Shown here in pieces: positions 40,694 to 44,713 of a stretch of 44,713 nt of DNA. A program made the position numbers and the translations under genes. The notes below the pieces were generated by a model. It saw only the letters and a list, made by a program, of their open reading frames with translations, searched no databases and was not told where the DNA came from. Origin of the DNA: Methanocorpusculum sp. (GTDB lineage Archaea > Halobacteriota > Methanomicrobia > Methanomicrobiales > Methanocorpusculaceae); contig DALTWG010000007.1 of NCBI GenBank assembly GCA_029987245.1, positions 1-44,713 on the forward strand, written 5' to 3'. Numbering within the stretch: position 1 is the stretch's first letter; every line of letters starts with the position of its first letter.

Positions 40694-41101
40694 ATGCAGC
40701 CAGCAGTCGCCGCCTCCTATCAAAAACCGCTCAGCACCAAAGAAGAAGATTATCTTGAATCCATCCTGAATGTAACGGAGATTAAGGGATATGCACGTTC
40801 AAAAGACATCGCAGATGACTTAGACGTAGTCCCGTCCTCTGTTTCGGAGATGTTTCTCAAACTAAGCAAAAAAGGTCTTGTTACCTACCGCAAATACGAA
40901 GGCGTTACGCTGACGCCCGAGGGAAAATTAATCGCCGAACAGGTTAAGTTCCGGCACACGATTTTAGTCGAGTTCCTGGAAATATTAGGCGTGCCGAAAA
41001 ATATTGCGGACCTTGACGCCTGTTTCATGGAACACGAACTCAATCAGGTCACGATTCAGAAAATAAAAGAGTTCGTTGCGAAAAGAAATAAGAATAAATA
41101 A
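40694..41101 (+). CDS. DtxR/MntR-family metal-dependent regulator
   Basis: The 135-residue product has a winged-helix DNA-binding domain (residues 14-70: STKEEDYLESIL, IADDLDVVPSSVSEMFLKLSKKGLV) followed by the dimerisation helices with metal-ligand-type text VKFRHTILVEFLEILGV and CFMEHELNQ. This corresponds to the two-domain MntR/short DtxR type without the SH3 C-terminal domain. It probably senses Fe(II) or Mn(II) and represses feoAB. It lies 34 bp after the FeoB-associated peptide and may be co-transcribed with feo or have its own promoter. Confidence 0.92.
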   Translation: MQPAVAASYQKPLSTKEEDYLESILNVTEIKGYARSKDIADDLDVVPSSVSEMFLKLSKKGLVTYRKYEGVTLTPEGKLIAEQVKFRHTILVEFLEILGVPKNIADLDACFMEHELNQVTIQKIKEFVAKRNKNK

Positions 41102-41118
41102 GAATAGGGGATTGCCCC

Positions 41119-41880
41119 TTAAATTGCTGTTTTTCCGCCGTCGATAGAGATAGTCTGTCCGGTAATGTATGAGGACGCATCAGATGCAAGAAGAGTGACA
41201 AGTCCGTTCATTTCCTCCGGTATGCCGATGCGTTTGAGCGGAATCAGCGCTTTGCAGAGTTCTGTATAATCCTCGGCGCATCCCGGCATTAACTCGGATA
41301 AGAAAAATCCGGGTGCGATTGCATTGACCGTAATATTGTAGTCGGCAAATTCCGTTGCCCAGCCGCGGGTAAGCTGCGGTACGGCGCCTTTTGATGCCCA
41401 GTAGGCGGGAATCGGGTTTCCGACACTTCCGCGAAGGCCGTACATGGAGGCAATGTTGATAATTTTGCCGTAGTTCTGTTTTATCATGTGGGGAACCACA
41501 TATTTCGTGGTGAAGACAACCGCTTCCAGATTGACGTCAATTACTTTGTGCCAGCGTTCTTCGGTGATGTCAGCTGTGGGAACCACATCGCATGTTCCCG
41601 CATTGTTAATCAGAATATCGATTTTGCCGAATTCCTTTATAGTTTCGTCAACGGCTTTCTGAATCTGTTCCTTGTTTGTGACATCGCAGGAAAGTGCAAG
41701 AACACGGTGCCCGAATACTTTCAGCTCTTCTGCAACCGCTGCAAGTTTTTCTTTTCTGCGGGCGATTAAAACAACATCCGCCCCGCGATAGGCGAGAGCA
41801 CGCGCAAACTGTGCCCCAAGCCCCGAGGAGGAACCTGTAATAAATGCTACTTTGCCGGTTAAATCAAAACAGTCTTTCAT
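41119..41880 (-). CDS. short-chain dehydrogenase/reductase
   Basis: The 253-residue classical SDR has TGSSSGLG (15-22) for NAD(P), NNAG (92-95), catalytic Ser145 and the Y160-x3-K164 pair (AYWASKGA). Arg residues after the second strand (IARRKEK) favour NADP(H). It resembles FabG and gluconate or sorbitol 5-dehydrogenases, and the natural substrate cannot be told. The extension to 41940 lacks conservation, so ATG 41880 is chosen. It is divergent from the TetR gene, and the shared region contains an inverted repeat. It could be regulated by that protein. Confidence 0.9.
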   Translation of the reverse strand: MKDCFDLTGKVAFITGSSSGLGAQFARALAYRGADVVLIARRKEKLAAVAEELKVFGHRVLALSCDVTNKEQIQKAVDETIKEFGKIDILINNAGTCDVVPTADITEERWHKVIDVNLEAVVFTTKYVVPHMIKQNYGKIINIASMYGLRGSVGNPIPAYWASKGAVPQLTRGWATEFADYNITVNAIAPGFFLSELMPGCAEDYTELCKALIPLKRIGIPEEMNGLVTLLASDASSYITGQTISIDGGKTAI

Positions 41881-41892
41881 GTGTAATTCTCC

Positions 41893-41919
41893 TATACCAG
41901 CTGATAGTTCAGCAGTATA
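41893..41919. promoter_or_regulatory. operator-like inverted repeat between SDR and TetR genes
   Basis: TATACCAGCTGA and TCAGCAGTATA face each other across TAGT, an inverted repeat with one offset base. On the minus strand it lies between the SDR TATA-like stretch (about 41917-41930) and the SDR ATG at 41880, so a bound repressor would block initiation. TetR-family proteins bind such repeats; the neighbouring tetR gene is the natural candidate. Confidence 0.5.
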
Positions 41920-42012
41920 ATTTATAATTTTGAAAAGCAAGATAAATAGTTACTGGAGGAAATTTCTTTTCTTTCATACAGTCAAAAGACATTTTGATGC
42001 AAGGACAACAAT

Positions 42013-42576
42013 ATGAAAGAAAGTGTCGGAGTTATGACAAATCAGCGTGTGCGCGTAACAAAACAACTGATTAAAGATGCGTTGGCGGGACTGCTTTGCA
42101 GTGCGGATGCGCATCAGATTTCCATTTCCGGGCTCTGTCAGGCGGCTAAAGTCAACCGGTCCACATTTTATGCGCATTACAAAGACATCGAAGAGGTTAT
42201 TGCCGACATTGAAGCGGAATTTCTTGAGCATGTTGCTTTTCTTTCCTGGAAATCGCCGCGCGAAGAAAACCGCGCGGCTTTGCAGATGTATCTGGAATAT
42301 GTGACCGGGCATAAAGCAGCATACACTGCTTTGATCAAATCCGGGCGGCTTTTGGACAAGGGTGCACAGATTGCGGTTGAACGCTATCTTGCAGGTGTGC
42401 GCAGCAAAGATGCGCCGGAGGTAAAAAAGCAGTGTCTGGTTATTTCGGGGTCATGTGTGGGGGCAACGTATATGATTAACAGATGGCTTGAAACGCAGGA
42501 ATGCTCCATGCAGGAACTGACCGGTATTTTGCTGGATTTGTTTGCGTATGCAAGTCAGGGAAACAATGCATCATAA
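42013..42576 (+). CDS. TetR/AcrR-family transcriptional regulator
   Basis: The 187-residue product has the TetR N-terminal helix-turn-helix at about residues 15-60, with the classic ISISGLCQAAKVNRSTFYAHYKDIEEV recognition region (shown by its core NRSTFYAHYKD). The C-terminal helical ligand-binding part is short and not diagnostic, with two Cys in CLVISGSCVG. An alternative ATG at 42034 (MTNQRVRV) is possible. Divergence from the SDR gene suggests local control of that enzyme. Confidence 0.9.
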   Translation: MKESVGVMTNQRVRVTKQLIKDALAGLLCSADAHQISISGLCQAAKVNRSTFYAHYKDIEEVIADIEAEFLEHVAFLSWKSPREENRAALQMYLEYVTGHKAAYTALIKSGRLLDKGAQIAVERYLAGVRSKDAPEVKKQCLVISGSCVGATYMINRWLETQECSMQELTGILLDLFAYASQGNNAS

Positions 42577-42625
42577 GTGAGCCATTGTTGCCGGTTTTGT
42601 TCTCAGTGAATGACAACTCATTTTT

Positions 42626-42710
42626 TGTCACTTTTCCAATATCATTCAGGGGTAAAACTGTCACTTTTCCAATATCAAATCAGAGCAAAACTGTCACTTT
42701 TCCAACATAT
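42626..42710. repeat. 33-bp direct repeats (TGTCACTTTTCC core), likely insertion-sequence end
   Basis: TGTCACTTTTCCAA recurs at 42626, 42659 and 42692, exactly 33 bp apart. The first two units share ATATCA and end in GTAAAAC or GCAAAAC; the third is partial. They fill the gap between the convergent tetR and pfdB genes. Evenly spaced multiple copies starting TGT are typical of IS21-type ends. No transposase is near, so it is probably a solo remnant. A regulatory role is less likely since both flanking genes end here. Confidence 0.6.
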
Positions 42711-42762
42711 ACTTTTGCCGTGACAAAGAGACAATAAGAATAACCCGAAATAAAAAAGAATG

Positions 42763-43134
42763 TTATTGAGCGCCCTGTCCTGCGGACACGGCTTCCTGAA
42801 TCTGCTTCTGGAGAGATGCAGCCTTTGCTGCCATTGCTTTTTCCTGTTTTTCAAGCGACTTGATGCGCAGTTCCAGAGAATCCGCCTTGTCGGATAAATC
42901 AGCCTGAACCGCCGCCTTGTCCTTTTGAATCATCACCGAGCCGACCGCAGAGAAAACCGCTGCATCATCTGCACATGCCTCAAGCTCCTCCAACGCCTTC
43001 TTCATCTCACGGATATTCATTTCATACTGCATTTTCTGACTCGATACCTGCTGCAGCTGCGCCTGAATCTGCTGATACATTGCAAGCTGCTGCTGAATCT
43101 GCGGCGGAATTGCCGCCTGCTGTGGTGCTGCCAT
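42763..43134 (-). CDS. pfdB: prefoldin subunit beta
   Basis: The 123-residue product has the two long coiled-coil helices of beta prefoldin joined by a beta hairpin (YEMNIREMKKALEELEAC, AAVFSAVGSVMIQKDK, then a second helix rich in Lys and Glu). Prefoldin is a hexamer of two alpha and four beta subunits that passes unfolded proteins to the thermosome. The Gln-rich N-terminus is longer than average. ATG 43134 lies 2 bp past the pcc1 stop; the extension to 43182 overlaps pcc1 and is rejected. It ends the conserved five-gene operon. Confidence 0.93.
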   Translation of the reverse strand: MAAPQQAAIPPQIQQQLAMYQQIQAQLQQVSSQKMQYEMNIREMKKALEELEACADDAAVFSAVGSVMIQKDKAAVQADLSDKADSLELRIKSLEKQEKAMAAKAASLQKQIQEAVSAGQGAQ

Positions 43135-43136
43135 AA

Positions 43137-43367
43137 TTAAATCCTCATAATTTTTTCCGAAACATCTATCAGACGCAGCCACATATTCAGACTTGCGCGA
43201 AGACCCGCACAGTCATCGGAATCCACACGGAACGTAAGAACATCTCCGTTAACGGATAACTGCGTGCATGCCTTGTCCCCCGGGTCCTGACCCGCCTCAG
43301 GAGACAACACCTCATAGAGTTTCCCTGCATCGGGCGTCTCAAAGGTAAAAACCGCGCAATGCTTCAT
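43137..43367 (-). CDS. pcc1: KEOPS complex subunit Pcc1
   Basis: The 76-residue product has the Pcc1 pattern: an N-terminal strand (AVFTFETPDAGKLYEVLSPE), then FRVDSDDCAGLRASLNMWLRLIDVSEKI. Pcc1 is the dimerisation module of KEOPS, which makes the t6A modification at position 37 of ANN-decoding tRNAs. Its place between the Brix gene and pfdB is a conserved archaeal arrangement and supports the call. Confidence 0.88.
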   Translation of the reverse strand: MKHCAVFTFETPDAGKLYEVLSPEAGQDPGDKACTQLSVNGDVLTFRVDSDDCAGLRASLNMWLRLIDVSEKIMRI

Positions 43368-43370
43368 GCA

Positions 43371-43772
43371 TTACACCATTACCTGCAGAACATACTGCTT
43401 TTTCTGCGTTCCATAGAACACAATCGCACCCTCTGCATTTTCATCAAGCTCAATCGGAATGTGCGGGGAGAGGAAGTTGTATAAATCCTGCTCGCGCGTA
43501 ACGAATCCCTTTTTAAAAGGACCCGTTCGTTCCGATTCGGTAATTTTGTTCATCAGCATGGAAAATACCGTCTCGCCGTTTACGGTTACATCAAAAACCG
43601 GGCCGAGGCGTTTTGTACCCGAGATAAAAATAATTTTGGGGTTGTCCGCCCCAAGTTCGCGGATGCCTGCTTTCCCCCGCTGAATATATGGGAAGCCCAA
43701 GGAAAATGCAATTTCCTTTGCTAATTTCCTGACTTCATTGGATGGTTTGCGTGATGACGTTACAACAGTCAT
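43371..43772 (-). CDS. Brix-domain (Imp4-like) ribosome biogenesis protein
   Basis: The 133-residue product is a single Brix domain of the archaeal type: VTSSRKPSNEVRKLAKEIAFSL, then PKIIFISGTKRLGPVFDVTVNG, and GFVTREQDLYNFL with a short C-terminal part. Related eukaryotic proteins (Imp4, Brx1) act in rRNA processing. Its ATG overlaps the rpoP stop as ATGA, and it is followed 3 bp later by pcc1. Confidence 0.92.
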   Translation of the reverse strand: MTVVTSSRKPSNEVRKLAKEIAFSLGFPYIQRGKAGIRELGADNPKIIFISGTKRLGPVFDVTVNGETVFSMLMNKITESERTGPFKKGFVTREQDLYNFLSPHIPIELDENAEGAIVFYGTQKKQYVLQVMV

Positions 43773-43900
43773 CTTGCTTTCAGTATTTTCGTGCCGGCAC
43801 CGCGTGCCTTGAATAAAATACGGTGACCGCAGTACGGGCAGCGGACATTCGAATCTATTTCAACCGTCTGTTTACAGCGGGCGCACTTGTAACTGACCAT
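43769..43900 (-). CDS. rpoP: DNA-directed RNA polymerase subunit P (Rpb12-like)
   Basis: This short gene encodes 43 residues beginning MVSYKCARCKQTVEI, with the zinc pairs C6-x2-C9 and C23-x2-C26 (RCPYCGHRILF), then a basic tail (KARGAGTKILKAR). These are the marks of Rpb12/RpoP, which bridges the large subunits and the Rpb3/Rpb10/Rpb11 platform. It sits 4 bp after rpl37ae and overlaps the Brix gene by 4 bp. Confidence 0.95.
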   Translation of the reverse strand: MVSYKCARCKQTVEIDSNVRCPYCGHRILFKARGAGTKILKAR

Positions 43901-43904
43901 TACC

Positions 43905-44189
43905 TTATTCACCCTTGGTCTCGATAGTGCGTAATACGACCTTAAGACCCGGAGTCTGCGGTGCGTAAGCTCCGCCTGCGTATTTGTATCCGCATTTCTT
44001 GCAGACCCAGATGCCGGTACCCTCGCGCTTTACTGCAACGGTGTCGCACATCGGGCAAAGGTGCTTTGCGCGGGAAATCTTTTCGCTCTCGTTAACCATC
44101 TTGCGGTTAAATCTGCCGTATCTCGGACCGAAACGTCCGGCACTGCCGGTAACACGGCCTTTTGCTACATGTTTGCTCTTTGATGCCAT
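43905..44189 (-). CDS. rpl37ae: 50S ribosomal protein L37Ae
   Basis: The 94-residue product shows the L37Ae text: a basic N-terminus (KHVAKGRVTGSAGRFGPRYG), a zinc ribbon C45-x2-C48 with C63-x2-C66 (LCPMCDTV, WVCKKCGYKYAGGAY) and a C-terminal tail ending VLRTIETKGE. The apparent in-frame extension to 44255 runs into the leader inverted repeat and is not conserved, so ATG 44189 is used. It is the first gene of the operon rpl37ae-rpoP-brix-pcc1-pfdB. Confidence 0.95.
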   Translation of the reverse strand: MASKSKHVAKGRVTGSAGRFGPRYGRFNRKMVNESEKISRAKHLCPMCDTVAVKREGTGIWVCKKCGYKYAGGAYAPQTPGLKVVLRTIETKGE

Positions 44190-44207
44190 TTTTACTATCT
44201 CCAGACA

Positions 44208-44244
44208 GATGAGCCAATACGACCTTACGGTCTCGAGGCTCATC
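44208..44244 (-). promoter_or_regulatory. nested inverted repeat in the rpl37ae leader
   Basis: The outer arms GATGAGCC and GGCTCATC pair perfectly over 8 bp, and inside them GACC-TTAC-GGTC forms a second 4-bp stem with a 4-nt loop. It lies 19-55 bp upstream of the rpl37ae ATG. If transcription starts from the TATA-like CTTTTTATAA further upstream it would be an RNA hairpin at the 5' end of the mRNA. A closer TATA-like stretch would instead put it over the start site as an operator. Autoregulation of a ribosomal operon is a plausible role. Confidence 0.5.
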
Positions 44245-44273
44245 GCTTGTGTCATATTATATTAGCCGGCATG

Positions 44274-44283
44274 TTATAAAAAG
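44274..44283 (-). promoter_or_regulatory. TATA box for the rpl37ae operon
   Basis: On the minus strand this reads CTTTTTATAA, close to the archaeal TATA consensus, and is preceded by CTAAC, a possible BRE. The predicted start site is near 44251, just upstream of the leader inverted repeat. An alternative TATA-like run (CTAATATAATATG, 44253-44265) lies closer to the gene. Confidence 0.45.
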
Positions 44284-44293
44284 GTTAGTCTCC

Positions 44294-44677
44294 TCAGACA
44301 TATTTGTGCAGCATGCAGGGACCCAAATCAATTACCTCCCCCCCGTCCTGATATAACTCAAATCCGAGATGATAAACAAGTAAATCAGCGTGAACAGACC
44401 GTGCAAGAAAAATCATAGCCGGGATTATTTCAAGCCCCGGGCGAATCCCGTAAATCACTTCCGCGCCGCGGTAAAGCGAAAGGTCGGGCACCACGCAGTC
44501 ATCCACAACCGAAGGCACATTTGTGTTGTAGCAATGGACATCTGTACAGAGAATCGGGATTCCCGCGCTTTGCAAAATCTCTGCTGCAACGGTTTTTCCG
44601 CCGAATCCGATTTCAACCGCGGACGCATAATGATTTTTTATATATTCTCCTATTGCCCGCTCAATTTCGTATGCCAT
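44294..44677 (-). CDS. UPF0146 family protein
   Basis: The 127-residue product matches UPF0146, a short Rossmann-like domain found in euryarchaea: SAVEIGFGGKTVAAEIL resembles a SAM- or nucleotide-binding glycine loop, followed by ILCTDVH, VVPDLSLYRGAEVIYGIRPG, and a C-terminal hydrophobic strand. The proteins look like minimal methyltransferase folds, but no activity has been assigned. It is complete within the window, with an AT-rich promoter region after 44677, and lies upstream of the rpl37ae promoter on the same strand. Confidence 0.85.
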   Translation of the reverse strand: MAYEIERAIGEYIKNHYASAVEIGFGGKTVAAEILQSAGIPILCTDVHCYNTNVPSVVDDCVVPDLSLYRGAEVIYGIRPGLEIIPAMIFLARSVHADLLVYHLGFELYQDGGEVIDLGPCMLHKYV

Positions 44678-44713
44678 AAATAATTATATTTATGTCTTTA
44701 AACACTGATATAC

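Noticed and set aside
42626..42710. CRISPR array
   Set aside because: Only about 2.6 units at a 33-bp period with spacer-like parts of about 14 bp that are themselves similar; no cas genes.

Overview
The window is archaeal and reads as a methanogenic euryarchaeon. It carries DNA topoisomerase VI, aRF1, prefoldin beta, RNA polymerase subunit P, L37Ae, KEOPS Pcc1, transcription factor S, archaeal SepF and archaeosortase A. A methanogenesis marker 10 radical SAM enzyme, which modifies methyl-coenzyme M reductase, and an F420H2-oxidase-type flavodiiron protein point to a methanogen. A Methanomicrobiales member such as a Methanocorpusculum relative is my best guess from the gene set; no 16S gene is present to test it. 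I found no tRNA or rRNA genes and no CRISPR array.

Layout. 1-3.3 kb: two divergent genes I do not recognise, a ribbon-helix-helix protein and a large protein split by a frameshift at a G8 tract. 3.4-7.1 kb: a minus-strand run of top6B, top6A, an Sm-like protein and a small winged-helix protein whose C-terminal cysteine pattern resembles the Fe-S domain of TFE-beta/RPC39. 7.2-13.6 kb: minus-strand housekeeping genes (radical SAM, ferredoxin-thioredoxin reductase, deformylase-like, YhbY-like RNA-binding protein, RNase P Rnp4, PurN, ArgS, aRF1). 13.8-21.5 kb: an accessory stretch with a DEDDh exonuclease, a decayed RhuM-type fragment and an addB-addA operon encoding a bacterial-type helicase-nuclease.

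21.5-32.2 kb: hisH, mmp10 overlapping an RNase III-like gene, a parvulin, a HEAT-repeat protein, TFS, archaeosortase A, a flavodiiron protein, EF-1 beta with a 51-residue zinc ribbon, a PUA protein, and a sepF-zpr1-rsm22 run. 32.3-35.2 kb: a tightly overlapped operon of a JAMM protease, RibL, a DUF2284 protein and a PUA-containing PAPS-reductase-like protein. 35.2-38.1 kb: two small overlapping genes, a short UvrC, and a 48-residue peptide plus GNAT pair that looks like a toxin-antitoxin module.

38.2-42.7 kb: ferrous iron uptake (feoA, feoB, a Cys-rich accessory peptide started at TTG) followed by a DtxR-type regulator, then a divergent SDR/TetR pair with an operator-like inverted repeat, then a 33-bp tandem repeat that looks like an insertion-sequence end. 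42.7-44.7 kb: the conserved archaeal operon rpl37ae-rpoP-brix-pcc1-pfdB behind a leader inverted repeat, and a UPF0146 gene.

The points most worth following are the unknown RHH/frameshifted pair, the TFE-beta-like protein beside LSm, the RNase III-like protein with an altered active site, the FeoB with an altered G4 motif, and the matching TTTTCC repeats at 27.0 and 42.6 kb.
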